Part shown: positions 48,821-57,334 of the stretch, in pieces
Numbering within the stretch: the stretch's first letter is position 1
How the letters are laid out: each line of letters starts with the position of its first letter
Assembly: GCA_002383165.1 (NCBI GenBank)
Contig: DFXK01000011.1
Coordinates: 243,251-307,250, forward strand
Source of the DNA: Flavobacteriales bacterium UBA4110
GTDB lineage: Bacteria > Bacteroidota > Bacteroidia > Flavobacteriales > Weeksellaceae
Direction of reading: 5' to 3'
DNA length: 64,000 nt
The notes under the pieces: generated by a model
The model's input: only the letters and a program-made list of their open reading frames with translations
Database searches by the model: none
What the model was told of the DNA's origin: nothing
Translations under genes and position numbers: made by a program

Positions 48821-49450
48821 ATGAGAAAAAAATTTACAGAGAAACAAATAAAAATTCTTGATGTTGCTGAGGAGCTTATTGCAAAAAAGGGCTTTGATGG
48901 TACTTCGGTTAGAGATATCTGCTCAAAGGCAAACATTAATGTTGCAATGATTTCCTACTACTTTGGCTCCAAGGAAAAGATGATGTCCTATCTTTATCAA
49001 TATCGGGTGCAACGTACAAAAGAAAGTTTCTCCGAGTTTGCTCAGACTATAAAGGAGGGAAAACCAGAGATGCAGATGAAGGAGATTGTAAATTATGTGA
49101 TCTCACTGCTATTCAAATACAGTTATTTTCACGGTTTTGTGACACAGGAAATGCGCTCATTAGATAATGTTAAAGATGACCTACTGGAATTTTATCAGAC
49201 TTGTGTTATAAGGATAGAAGAAATAGTGAAAAGAGGGATCGTTTCCGGAGTTTTCCATAACGCACCGAGATCCGAAGATATTCTTACAATGATTATTGGT
49301 TCCGCATTATTCGTCATCAGGAATAAAAATTTTTATGAACAGTATGTTCCTACCAATAATGAGGCACAATATCAGAAAGAATCAGAACAAAAACTGAAAA
49401 ATAGCATACTACTAAGTGTTTTTGCGATTTTGGACTATGAGCAAGATTAA
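48821..49450 (+). CDS. TetR/AcrR family transcriptional regulator
   Basis: A 209-residue one-component repressor. The N-terminal DNA-binding domain is clear: QIKILDVAEELIAKKGFDGTSVRDICSKANINVAMISYYFGSKEKM in pieces over residues about 8-52, with helix-turn-helix at TSVRDICSKANINVAMISYYF split accordingly. The C-terminal ligand domain is helical and not assigned. The effector and targets are unknown; a hydrolase gene is convergent, so neither neighbour is an obvious regulated gene. The stop codon (TAA) shares bases with the stop of the opposite serine hydrolase gene. Confidence 0.92.
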   Translation: MRKKFTEKQIKILDVAEELIAKKGFDGTSVRDICSKANINVAMISYYFGSKEKMMSYLYQYRVQRTKESFSEFAQTIKEGKPEMQMKEIVNYVISLLFKYSYFHGFVTQEMRSLDNVKDDLLEFYQTCVIRIEEIVKRGIVSGVFHNAPRSEDILTMIIGSALFVIRNKNFYEQYVPTNNEAQYQKESEQKLKNSILLSVFAILDYEQD

Positions 49451-50592
49451 TTTTTAGTCATCATTTTCAATACCTCATCAATATAAAATTCGGTTTCTTT
49501 TGGTCTGTTTTTGCTGTCTTTCTGGTCGCCTTCTTCTTTTCCTAAACGGATGATGATCATATCATATTGTGGGATAACAATTACATATTGCCCCTTAAGT
49601 CCGCGCATATAATAATGGGGAATTCTATAGTCATAATTTATCCATAGTCCCATTCCATACGCACCATAGGAGTTTTCTGGAGGAGTTATCATTTCATTGA
49701 TAAAGTTTTCGCTGATGAGTGGAACACCGTCAATTTTTCCTTTATTCAGAAGCAGATATCCGATTTTAGCAAAATCCCTTGCGTTAGACTGGATGCAGCA
49801 AAAAGACTTTTCTATACCCATATCGTCTGTAGACCAATTCGCATCATTTTCCATACCAAGAGGTTTCCAAAGTTTTGAAGATGCGTACATTGATAAAGGC
49901 ATTCCCACAGCTCTGCCAATAGCAAATCCTAAAAGTTGTGTGGCGCCACTCTGATATTCGAATTTTTCGCCAGGCATCGATATTAGTTTTTTATTAAAGA
50001 CAACATCTGCCAATGAAAATCCATAATATGCAGCAGCATTTGGAAGAAAAGGGTTTTTATAGTCTTCTTTCCAGTCCAAACCGGCTTCCATAGATGCGAG
50101 ATTTCTGAGGGTGAGGTTTTTACCAAAATCATTAGAACTAAACTCCGGATAAAAGTCTGAAAAATTCTGATCTGCATTTAGAATTCTACCATCATCAATA
50201 GCTTTTCCAAGAAGAAGAACCGTGATGGTTTTAGCTAATGAAAAGGAATTGCTTACTTTGTATTTTCCATAGCCGTACAAGTAATGTTCCTGAAAGATTT
50301 TTCCGTTTTTCACTACCAAAAAAGATGTAGTTTGTGTTTCTTCAAGATGTTTTTTCAGAGAGCTTGTCAGTTTTACTTTATTGTAAAGATCATCCTTGCG
50401 CCAAGGTTTTGGTTGCCCTTTAGAAATAATCTTCGAGGGAAAGTATTTTCCGTCCTCTATCGTAGAACTATTTTCACCTTTCAGATAAGTAAGTCTTATA
50501 GCGCGGAACAAATAACTGTAACCGGAAGCGTATATTAGGAGAATTATAGCAGCAATGACTAGTAGGAAAACCTTGAAGATCTTTTTTAGCAT
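49447..50592 (-). CDS. Membrane-anchored serine hydrolase, beta-lactamase/class C-like
   Basis: Penicillin-binding-protein/class C beta-lactamase-fold hydrolase of 381 residues. ATG 50592 gives an N-terminal membrane helix (KKIFKVFLLVIAAIILLIYAS), and upstream in-frame starts add 27 unrelated residues. The catalytic SxxK is in SNSFSLAKTITVLLLG (about residues 123-126); a YxN-like motif appears as YQSGATQLLGFAIG, and RGLKGQYVIVIPQYDMIIIRLG is the KTG-region equivalent. Such proteins are usually esterases or peptidases of the cell envelope rather than antibiotic-degrading enzymes. Its 3' end overlaps the TetR stop codon on the opposite strand, and there is no space for a terminator. Confidence 0.88.
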   Translation of the reverse strand: MLKKIFKVFLLVIAAIILLIYASGYSYLFRAIRLTYLKGENSSTIEDGKYFPSKIISKGQPKPWRKDDLYNKVKLTSSLKKHLEETQTTSFLVVKNGKIFQEHYLYGYGKYKVSNSFSLAKTITVLLLGKAIDDGRILNADQNFSDFYPEFSSNDFGKNLTLRNLASMEAGLDWKEDYKNPFLPNAAAYYGFSLADVVFNKKLISMPGEKFEYQSGATQLLGFAIGRAVGMPLSMYASSKLWKPLGMENDANWSTDDMGIEKSFCCIQSNARDFAKIGYLLLNKGKIDGVPLISENFINEMITPPENSYGAYGMGLWINYDYRIPHYYMRGLKGQYVIVIPQYDMIIIRLGKEEGDQKDSKNRPKETEFYIDEVLKMMTKN

Positions 50593-50638
50593 TCTTAATA
50601 GATTTATTGTAAAAATATTTAATTTAATCAAATATTGA

Positions 50639-50646
50639 TAATTTTG
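50639..50646 (+). promoter_or_regulatory. DUF445 promoter -7 element
   Basis: TAATTTTG matches TAnnTTTG, 29 bases before the ATG at 50676. Confidence 0.4.
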
Positions 50647-50675
50647 TATGGAACGATTTTCGATTTTTCTCAAAT

Positions 50676-51917
50676 ATGAATGATGTACAGAAAAAACAGC
50701 AACTCAGGCAATATAAGACATTAGCAACAGGATTATTTATCCTCATGATGATGACTTTTATGGCAATGACCATTTTGCAGAAACAAAGTCACTCGCATTG
50801 GATTGGTTATATTAAAGCCTTTTCAGAAGCAGCTATGGTTGGAGCTTTGGCGGATTGGTTTGCAGTAACTGCTCTTTTCAATTATCCGTTAGGAATCAAA
50901 ATTCCGCACACTAATCTCATCGAAAATTCTAAAGAAAAGATAGGCGATAATCTAGGGATTTTTGTGGTCGATAATTTTCTTTCTCCGGAAAATATTCGTC
51001 CTTATATTCAGAAACTAAAAGTTTCGGTTTATATTGGGGATTGGCTTTCCAAAGAGAAAAATCAAGATGTTTTGATTAATGAATTATCTTCAATCCTTAA
51101 AGATATTGTCAATAAGCTGGATGATGACGCTGTTGTGAAATTTATCTCTTCAAAGGCTGAGGAAATGACAGATTCCATTAAATTAAATTCAGTCATAGGC
51201 AATGGGATCGAATATCTTCTCAGTAAAAATGATCATCAGAAAATCATCACCAGTCTGAGCTCCCAAATCAAAGGTTACATTCTCGAAAACCAAAAAATGA
51301 TTTCTGAAAGGGTAGGAAAGGAAAGTTTTTTCCTGATTCCAAAATCTATTGACAATAAAATTGCGGAAAAAATAACCAAAGGTTTGAGCGATTATTTTCT
51401 GGAAGTAGAGCAAAATGGAAATCATCCGTTACGAAATGAAATTACCAATAAAATCCTCGATTTTTCAAAAGAATTGAGAGATGAGCCAAGATGGAAAACG
51501 GAATTTGATACCATCAAATCAGATTTTATACAGAGTGATAAAATCAAACAATATTCATCCGATATTTGGCAATCTTTGAAATCATCATTAATCAAAGAAC
51601 TTTCAGAGGAAGTTTCTACATTGAAATCTTACGTCAAAAAAAATATAGACGAATTTGTCGCAAATCTTCAAAACGACGAGCAATTCCAAGATCGAATTGA
51701 TGGCTGGGTGAGATTAACAGCGTATAAATATATTCTTAAAAACACACAGAATTTTGGTGAACTCATCAGCACAACTGTTGGCAACTGGGAAGGAAAAGAA
51801 CTCAGCAGAAAGCTGGAACTGGAAGTTGGAAAAGATTTGCAATTTATCCGAATCAACGGAACCATTGTTGGTGGCATAGTAGGTCTGCTAATTTACACGA
51901 TTGCGAATTTTATATAA
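50676..51917 (+). CDS. DUF445 (YjiN-like) membrane protein
   Basis: A 413-residue protein with an N-terminal membrane segment (TLATGLFILMMMTFMAMTIL) followed at once by the DUF445 hallmark KAFSEAAMVGALADWFAVTALFNYP. A long mostly helical region (about residues 90-380) with repeated amphipathic segments (ISSKAEEMTDSIKL, DKIAEKITKGLSDYF) leads to a C-terminal membrane helix (TIVGGIVGLLIYTIANFI). The two-helix anchor suggests the middle lies in one compartment. The family function is unknown. It is divergent from the serine hydrolase gene and convergent with the DUF6909-like gene. Confidence 0.9.
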   Translation: MNDVQKKQQLRQYKTLATGLFILMMMTFMAMTILQKQSHSHWIGYIKAFSEAAMVGALADWFAVTALFNYPLGIKIPHTNLIENSKEKIGDNLGIFVVDNFLSPENIRPYIQKLKVSVYIGDWLSKEKNQDVLINELSSILKDIVNKLDDDAVVKFISSKAEEMTDSIKLNSVIGNGIEYLLSKNDHQKIITSLSSQIKGYILENQKMISERVGKESFFLIPKSIDNKIAEKITKGLSDYFLEVEQNGNHPLRNEITNKILDFSKELRDEPRWKTEFDTIKSDFIQSDKIKQYSSDIWQSLKSSLIKELSEEVSTLKSYVKKNIDEFVANLQNDEQFQDRIDGWVRLTAYKYILKNTQNFGELISTTVGNWEGKELSRKLELEVGKDLQFIRINGTIVGGIVGLLIYTIANFI

Positions 51918-51918
51918 A

Positions 51919-51942
51919 AAAGCCTCCAAATAGGAGGCTTTC
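51919..51942. terminator. Terminator between DUF445 and DUF6909-like genes
   Basis: Stem AAGCCTCC/GGAGGCTT (51921-51928 with 51934-51941), loop of 5. The T-run is stronger on the minus strand (for the DUF6909-like gene) than on the plus strand. Confidence 0.8.
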
Positions 51943-51947
51943 AATTG

Positions 51948-53615
51948 TTATTTCTTTTCAAGAATCTTCTCGATGATTTTATGCGTAATCATATAAGTTG
52001 GTTTTACACCTGTCAATCCAAGTCCGCCTGAAGATAATGTACTTCCTGTTTCCAATGGATTATCCGAAGCGTAATAAGCATACATTACAAACAAATCTGG
52101 AGAAATATGATGACGGATTTTGCTTGCCACCTGAATCGCTTTTTGATAATGAGCTCCTTCCATTTCCAGTCCAATTGCTTTCCAAGACGTTGTCATAAAA
52201 TATGAAAGGATATCTTTATTCTGAAGTGATGTTCCTAAAACGGTAACCATTGGCCCTTCAAAAGATTTGATTTCATCATCCACAAAATCAGATGCTTTGA
52301 GAGCGTTTTCGAAAACGTAATTATCAGCAGTTCCTTCAAAAATGTGAGAAGTTGGAATCATAATATCACCTTTTCCTCCGGTTAAGATTCCGGCTTTACC
52401 CATAATAGAAACTGATTTAACCTTCATCATATAAACCTCACCCTTCACTTCGTAAGGTCTTAGCAATTCGTCCATTACCTCAAAAGCTTGTTCTCCAAAT
52501 GCATAGTCAAAAACCAGAATAACATCATCTCCTTTGAATTTCTGATCCGCAAAAACCGTGTTTTTAAGTTCAGTTTTAGCAAGGTCTATGATTTGAACGT
52601 CGATATTGCTACCGCTATTATCATCAATATAAATCATTCCCTGTTTTTCAGCATATTCTAGAACTTTCGTTTGAAGTTCTTTTTTGTTGCTGATTTCTGC
52701 AAACAACTTATAGTCTACATCTTTAGTTCCTTTTTTGCTCAGCGCTTCATTAGCAAAAATCATATTTTTAACCGAATGCATATTCGCACTGATGATGTGG
52801 AGCGGACGCATATGAAGGTCGTTTTCTACCAGGACTTTCTTAATTTTGTTTGCCCATCTTTCTCCGAAAAGGTGATGGCCAACTCTTTCCTGAAGAATTG
52901 CTGAGAAGTAAATTTCTCTTTCTCTGTTTTCCTTCCAGTCATCTAGGCTTACTTGTCCTAGCCAGTAAATAATTTTGAATAGTCTGTCCGGATTTTGATC
53001 GTCGCCGAAACTGTTGTAAGCATTTAGAGTCTCATCAAAGGTTCTTCCCAAGAAAGAAGAAAGATGAATCAATGAAACTTCTTTTTCTTTTCTACTGTAT
53101 TTTTTTTCTCCTTTTGCAACTTCTTCAATGATTTTCCAGATGCGTTTTGGCCGACCGTCGTTATCTAAATCAAATCCGATATTTTTGATTTTGTCAGCTT
53201 CAAGATAAAGAAACGTCAAGTGTGTTAGGATGTCATAAATCTCAGAGCGGCCCAAAAGAACTTCGATGTTCATCTGGTGTTCATCGATTCTGTAGCAATT
53301 TCTACGTCTTTTCTTTGGAACGATTGGTTCGAAGCTTCCTTTGTCGAAGCCTTCGTCAGAGGTCAGGTGAATAAAAGAACATTCCTCAATACCTTCCGGA
53401 AGACGGTCAAGAACATAAAGCAAACCGTCCAGTTCTATCTTATTGGGAACGCTCATACTTCCGTAGATTTCCGGATTGATAACCATTAAGAGTTTTCTTA
53501 ATGACTCACCCGAAACTCCTGAAGGTTTGAAAAATCCTCTGTAGAATAAGTGTCTCATTGAGACATATAATCTTTCGATAGCTTCTGTGGTTTCTCTTGC
53601 TCTTGAATTTGCCAT
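51948..53615 (-). CDS. Large Bacteroidota protein of unknown function (DUF6909-like)
   Basis: A 555-residue cytosolic protein with no signal peptide. I recall the family as DUF6909, found in Bacteroidota, but the number is from memory and no function is established. The N-terminal half is helical (TEAIERLYVSMRHLFYRGFF, residues about 9-28) and has RRNCYRIDEHQMN. The C-terminal half has a Rossmann-like alternation: PLHIISANMHSVKNMIFANE, DVILVFDYAFGEQAFEVMDE and PMVTVLGTSLQNKDIL, then AIGLEMEGAHYQKAI. The EMEG segment and preceding strands resemble the nucleoside-phosphorylase fold, where EME contacts ribose. This is inference. It has a good promoter and lies divergent from glnN. Confidence 0.75.
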   Translation of the reverse strand: MANSRARETTEAIERLYVSMRHLFYRGFFKPSGVSGESLRKLLMVINPEIYGSMSVPNKIELDGLLYVLDRLPEGIEECSFIHLTSDEGFDKGSFEPIVPKKRRRNCYRIDEHQMNIEVLLGRSEIYDILTHLTFLYLEADKIKNIGFDLDNDGRPKRIWKIIEEVAKGEKKYSRKEKEVSLIHLSSFLGRTFDETLNAYNSFGDDQNPDRLFKIIYWLGQVSLDDWKENREREIYFSAILQERVGHHLFGERWANKIKKVLVENDLHMRPLHIISANMHSVKNMIFANEALSKKGTKDVDYKLFAEISNKKELQTKVLEYAEKQGMIYIDDNSGSNIDVQIIDLAKTELKNTVFADQKFKGDDVILVFDYAFGEQAFEVMDELLRPYEVKGEVYMMKVKSVSIMGKAGILTGGKGDIMIPTSHIFEGTADNYVFENALKASDFVDDEIKSFEGPMVTVLGTSLQNKDILSYFMTTSWKAIGLEMEGAHYQKAIQVASKIRHHISPDLFVMYAYYASDNPLETGSTLSSGGLGLTGVKPTYMITHKIIEKILEKK

Positions 53616-53640
53616 ATATTAAAATTTTTGTAAAAGTCTG

Positions 53641-53668
53641 CAAAGTTATGAAATTTATTTTAAATCAA
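53641..53668 (-). promoter_or_regulatory. Promoter of the DUF6909-like gene
   Basis: On the minus strand TTG (53666-53668) and TAACTTTG (53641-53648) are 17 bases apart, and the ATG is 25 bases further downstream. Confidence 0.6.
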
Positions 53669-53935
53669 AATGTTTTGTTTAATTGATTGAATTTCAATGA
53701 TTTGTTGTCTTTTGTTGAGTCTTGGGTTATTGATTGGTATTAGTTTTTAAAGTTAAACTTTCCTACTTATATCCTAAAATAAAAGGGAAAATAAATTTTC
53801 TTCACATTTTGATAACATTTATTAAATATGAAATTTGGTTAGATGAATTCTATAGTGCGCTAAAATTTGGGGTTATTTTAATTAATGGGTTGGAATTAAA
53901 TATAAATAGCATTAATTTTTAAGGGGTCATATTAT
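53669..53935. other. AT-rich intergenic stretch without recognised gene
   Basis: This 267-base part of the 370-base gap between the DUF6909-like gene and glnN is very AT-rich and low in complexity. An open frame of about 60 codons crosses it but has no plausible protein features. I see no hairpin with a T-run and no repeat from the dispersed family here. Confidence 0.5.
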
Positions 53936-53961
53936 TTTGAATTGTATTTTTTGTAAATTTG
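53936..53961 (+). promoter_or_regulatory. glnN promoter
   Basis: TTTG (53936-53939) and TAAATTTG (53954-53961) are 14 bases apart, shorter than the usual 17-23. The ATG follows 24 bases after the -7 element. Confidence 0.5.
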
Positions 53962-53985
53962 CCTTGTTTAAAATAACACACTTTT

Positions 53986-56184
53986 ATGTCAACATTAAGA
54001 TTTAAAGCCTTAGCCGAGCTTCCTTTCAGAAATTACAGAAAAGATAATTTCGTAGAAGTTCCTGCAAAACTATCAGAATTGTTTTGTCAAAACGTATTCT
54101 CTGAAGAAACAATGAGAGAATATTTAACAAAAGAAGCTTTCAATTCTATTTTGGATGCGATTAAAAAAGGAACAAAAATCCAGAGACATATTGCAGATCA
54201 GGTGGCGGTGGCTATGAAAGATTGGGCTTTATCAAAAGGTGTGACGCATTACACACACTGGTTTCAGCCGTTGACAGGTGCAACTGCCGAAAAACACGAT
54301 TCTTTCTTTACGCCAATCGAAGGTGGAAGAGCGATTGAGAGATTTAGTGGTGGAATGTTGATTCAGCAGGAGCCCGATGCTTCTTCTTTCCCAAATGGTG
54401 GAATCAGAAACACTTTCGAAGCCAGAGGTTATACCGCTTGGGACCCGACTTCTCCAGCTTTTATAATGGGAACTACGCTTTGTATTCCTTCCATTTTTAT
54501 CTCTTATACAGGAGAAGCATTAGATAATAAAACCCCTTTGTTAAGAGCGCTGAATGCTGTTGACGAAGCGGCTACAGATGTAATGAAGTCTTACTTCGAT
54601 AAAAATGTAACCAAAGTTTCTCCGACTCTAGGTTGGGAGCAAGAATATTTCTTGGTAGATACAGCTTTGTATCAATCTCGTCCGGATTTGGTTATGACTG
54701 GAAAAACTTTGTTAGGACATTCTCCGGCAAAAGGACAGCAGTTAGATGACCATTATTTCGGCTCAATTCCTACAAGAGTAATGAACTATATGAAGGAATT
54801 GGAAATCGAATGTATGAAGTTAGGAATTCCTGTAACGACTCGTCACAACGAGGTGGCGCCAAATCAATTTGAGCTGGCTCCAATGTTTGAAGAAGCGAAT
54901 GTTGCTGTTGACCACAATTCATTATTAATGGATATTATGGCGAGAATTGCACATAAGCATCACTTCCATATTTTATTTCACGAAAAACCATTTGCCGGTG
55001 TTAACGGAAGTGGAAAACATAACAACTGGTCTCTTGGAACGGATACGGGGGAAAACCTTTTGAGTCCGGGAAAGAATCCTAAGAAGAATCTTCAGTTTCT
55101 GACATTCTTTGTGAATACTTTGAAGGCAGTTCACGATTATGCAGATTTGTTGAGAGCAAGTATTGCATCTGCCAGCAATGACCACAGATTAGGAGCGAAT
55201 GAAGCGCCACCAGCTATTATCTCCGCATTCATCGGAAGTCAGTTGTTCGGCGTTTTGGAGGAGCTTGAAAAAGTAACCGATGGAAAATTATCTCCTGAAG
55301 AAAAAACCGAACTTAAACTTAATGTTGTAGGAAAGATCCCTGAGATTCTTTTGGATAATACGGACAGAAACAGAACGTCACCTTTTGCATTCACTGGAAA
55401 TAAATTCGAAATCAGAGCAGTTGGTTCTTCTGCAAACTGTGCGGAAGTAATGACGGTGATGAATGTGATTGCTGCAAAACAATTAAGAACTTTCAAAAAA
55501 GAAGTGGATGCTTTGATTGAAACCGGTCTTAAGAAAGATGAAGCTATTTTCAATATCCTGAGAGAATATATCAAACAGTCGAAAAATATTATGTTCGAAG
55601 GTGATGGTTATTCCGACGATTGGGCGCAAGAAGCAGAGAAAAGAGGACTCAACAACCTTAAAACTACGCCAGAAGCACTTAAGGAAGAATTGAACAAAAA
55701 ATTTGTTGACCTGTATGAAGAACTGGGAATATACTCGCACCGTGAGTTCGAAGCTAGAAACGAAATCAAGCTAGAGAAATATTCTACCGTGATTGATATC
55801 GAAGCTAGAGTTTTGGCAGATATTGCAAGAAACCACATTATTCCTGCAGCACTTAACTATCAAAACAGATTGATTGAGAACGTTAAAGGTCTGAAAGAAA
55901 TCTTCGGAGACAAAGAATTCAAAACTTTGGCAAAAGAACAATTGGAATTGATTTCTGATATTTCCGGGAATGTTTCTCAAATTAAAGTTGGAGTTGACCA
56001 ACTTCTAGCAGCTAAAGAAAAAGCTAAAAATACTTCTGGAAGTCAAAAACAAGCCGAAGAATATTGTAATAACGTTATTCCTTTCTTCGAGGTAGTGAGA
56101 GGAGCATCTGACGCGTTAGAAATGATGGTGGATGATGAATTATGGCCGATGACAAAATATAGAGAATTGTTATTTACTAGATAG
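53986..56184 (+). CDS. glnN: Glutamine synthetase, type III (GlnN)
   Basis: Makes glutamine from glutamate, ammonia and ATP; the main GS in most Bacteroidota. 732 residues, the length of type III enzymes, against about 470 for type I. Seen: DWALSKGVTHYTHWFQPLTG, EKHDSFFTPIEGG, FEARGYTAWDPTSPAF, the metal/active-site stretch GWEQEYFLVD and RHNEVAPNQFELAPMFEEAN, NGSGKHNNWSLGT, and a long C-terminal extension (about residues 560-732) typical of GSIII. Its promoter is short-spaced, and a long hairpin terminates the mRNA. No GlnB or Amt gene is adjacent, so nitrogen regulation is not evident from the context. Confidence 0.97.
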   Translation: MSTLRFKALAELPFRNYRKDNFVEVPAKLSELFCQNVFSEETMREYLTKEAFNSILDAIKKGTKIQRHIADQVAVAMKDWALSKGVTHYTHWFQPLTGATAEKHDSFFTPIEGGRAIERFSGGMLIQQEPDASSFPNGGIRNTFEARGYTAWDPTSPAFIMGTTLCIPSIFISYTGEALDNKTPLLRALNAVDEAATDVMKSYFDKNVTKVSPTLGWEQEYFLVDTALYQSRPDLVMTGKTLLGHSPAKGQQLDDHYFGSIPTRVMNYMKELEIECMKLGIPVTTRHNEVAPNQFELAPMFEEANVAVDHNSLLMDIMARIAHKHHFHILFHEKPFAGVNGSGKHNNWSLGTDTGENLLSPGKNPKKNLQFLTFFVNTLKAVHDYADLLRASIASASNDHRLGANEAPPAIISAFIGSQLFGVLEELEKVTDGKLSPEEKTELKLNVVGKIPEILLDNTDRNRTSPFAFTGNKFEIRAVGSSANCAEVMTVMNVIAAKQLRTFKKEVDALIETGLKKDEAIFNILREYIKQSKNIMFEGDGYSDDWAQEAEKRGLNNLKTTPEALKEELNKKFVDLYEELGIYSHREFEARNEIKLEKYSTVIDIEARVLADIARNHIIPAALNYQNRLIENVKGLKEIFGDKEFKTLAKEQLELISDISGNVSQIKVGVDQLLAAKEKAKNTSGSQKQAEEYCNNVIPFFEVVRGASDALEMMVDDELWPMTKYRELLFTR

Positions 56185-56222
56185 ACAATTTCTAAAACGT
56201 TAAAAAATCTTAACTAAAAATA

Positions 56223-56260
56223 AAACCGCAAAGTCTAAATAAAGGCTTTGCGGTTTGTTT
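56223..56260 (+). terminator. Intrinsic terminator of glnN
   Basis: Perfect 11-bp stem AAACCGCAAAG/CTTTGCGGTTT (56223-56233 with 56246-56256) followed by a T-rich run. Confidence 0.85.
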
Positions 56261-56348
56261 TTCTTTAACATTCTTAAAAAGACTGTTAAAATATGTTAAA
56301 CTAAAGTGCGCTGAATTTGATTTCAAATGCCCTTTCGTGAGTATTGGC

Positions 56349-56356
56349 TATTTTTG
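56349..56356 (+). promoter_or_regulatory. NlpC/P60 gene promoter -7 element
   Basis: TATTTTTG matches TAnnTTTG, 50 bases before the ATG at 56407. A TTTG at 56316-56319 is rather far upstream. Confidence 0.4.
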
Positions 56357-56406
56357 CTATGCAATGACAAAAAAACCTCAAGTTTAACACAAATAATTAA
56401 ATATAT

Positions 56407-57063
56407 ATGAAGAAAAGAGTTCTAGTTTATATCTTATTTGTGACCACATTTTTTTCGCTTCAGTCTTGCGTTTCTAACTATGTGGTTTCTAATAATGAAA
56501 CATACAAAAGTGATGCCAAGTTTGCATCGTTAAACATTCAACCGGTTGTAAATAATACGCCAAGTAAAACGCAAAAAGTTTTAGCAGCTATTTCCAATAC
56601 CAGCGCAGACATCAAAAGATCTGCTATAGAAAACGCCATCAAACACAGCAATACAATAGACAACATCTTGTCTGAAGCTGAAAGTTACCTAGGGACACCG
56701 TACAGGTTCGGAGGAACTTCCAGAAGCGGAATAGATTGTTCAGCATTCGTATTGTCAGTTTTTGGTACAGCAGCTGGGATGAATCTTCCAAGAGTAGCAG
56801 CAGAGCAATCCCAAGAAGGTGATTCTGTAGAAAAAACAGACCTTCAGAAAGGTGATCTGGTGTTTTTCTCCCACAGAGGCAGCAGAATTTCGCACGTAGG
56901 AATTGTGGAAGAAGTAACTGCAGAAGGGCAAATAAAGTTTATCCATGCTGCAACATCTAAGGGTGTTATGGTTTCATCACTGGATGACAGGTACTGGGGT
57001 CCAAAATTCAGATTTGCAAAACGAATTATTTCCGAAAACAAACTAAGTGTATTAAATAATTAG
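56407..57063 (+). CDS. NlpC/P60 family lipoprotein, putative peptidoglycan endopeptidase
   Basis: A 218-residue lipoprotein with signal MKKRVLVYILFVTTFFSLQSC (lipobox LQSC, Cys21). A linker of about 70 polar residues precedes an NlpC/P60 cysteine-peptidase domain: YLGTPYRFGGTSRSGIDCSAFVLSVF (catalytic Cys near residue 111), LQKGDLVFFSHRGSRISHVGIV (His), and FIHAATSKGVMVSSL (third catalytic His), so the triad is complete. Such enzymes cut stem peptides between D-Glu and the diamino acid. It would act in the periplasm on the cell wall. It stands alone, with its own promoter and terminator. Confidence 0.93.
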   Translation: MKKRVLVYILFVTTFFSLQSCVSNYVVSNNETYKSDAKFASLNIQPVVNNTPSKTQKVLAAISNTSADIKRSAIENAIKHSNTIDNILSEAESYLGTPYRFGGTSRSGIDCSAFVLSVFGTAAGMNLPRVAAEQSQEGDSVEKTDLQKGDLVFFSHRGSRISHVGIVEEVTAEGQIKFIHAATSKGVMVSSLDDRYWGPKFRFAKRIISENKLSVLNN

Positions 57064-57083
57064 AGCTACTGAAAATATTTCAG

Positions 57084-57117
57084 AAAAAACCTTAGAAGCA
57101 ATTCTGAGGTTTTTTTA
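57084..57117 (+). terminator. Terminator of NlpC/P60 gene
   Basis: Stem AAACCTTAGAA/TTCTGAGGTTT (57087-57097 with 57102-57112, one G-T pair), followed by a T-run. Confidence 0.8.
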
Positions 57118-57164
57118 TTTATATGTATTAGTAAACGAAGTGAAGTACTCTAAAGAAAATGATT

Positions 57165-57269
57165 AGGAGCTATTTCCCGCTTTCCGTTGCAATCTTTTTT
57201 GCAGACAGTTTCCGCATCTATCCACCGGAAGTCCACGCAAAAAAGGATTTCCACTGCTATCGGGGCTAG
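57165..57269 (+). repeat. Dispersed intergenic hairpin repeat, copy R4 (AGGAGC...GGGCTAG subtype)
   Basis: Begins AGGAGCTATTTCCCGC and ends TCGGGGCTAG, with complementary arms TCTTTTTTGC and GCAAAAAAGGA. The arms and ends match R1 (5193-5299); the loop differs (R1 has GTCAGGCTGAG-type sequence). It lies in the 271-base gap between the NlpC/P60 gene and the APH-type kinase gene, both of which end here. A 13-base match to R1's loop, TGAGGTTCTCGAA, recurs separately at 57322-57334, next to the kinase stop. Confidence 0.8.
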
Positions 57270-57334
57270 ATTTTTTATCCAAACAGAATTTGTCAGTTAA
57301 AGTTTATTGTCATTTGGCAGTGAGGTTCTCGAAC

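Noticed and set aside
53734..53922. Open frame of about 60 codons between the DUF6909-like gene and glnN
   Set aside because: It has an alternative start, lies in low-complexity AT-rich DNA, has no domain or signal features, and would run almost into the glnN promoter.
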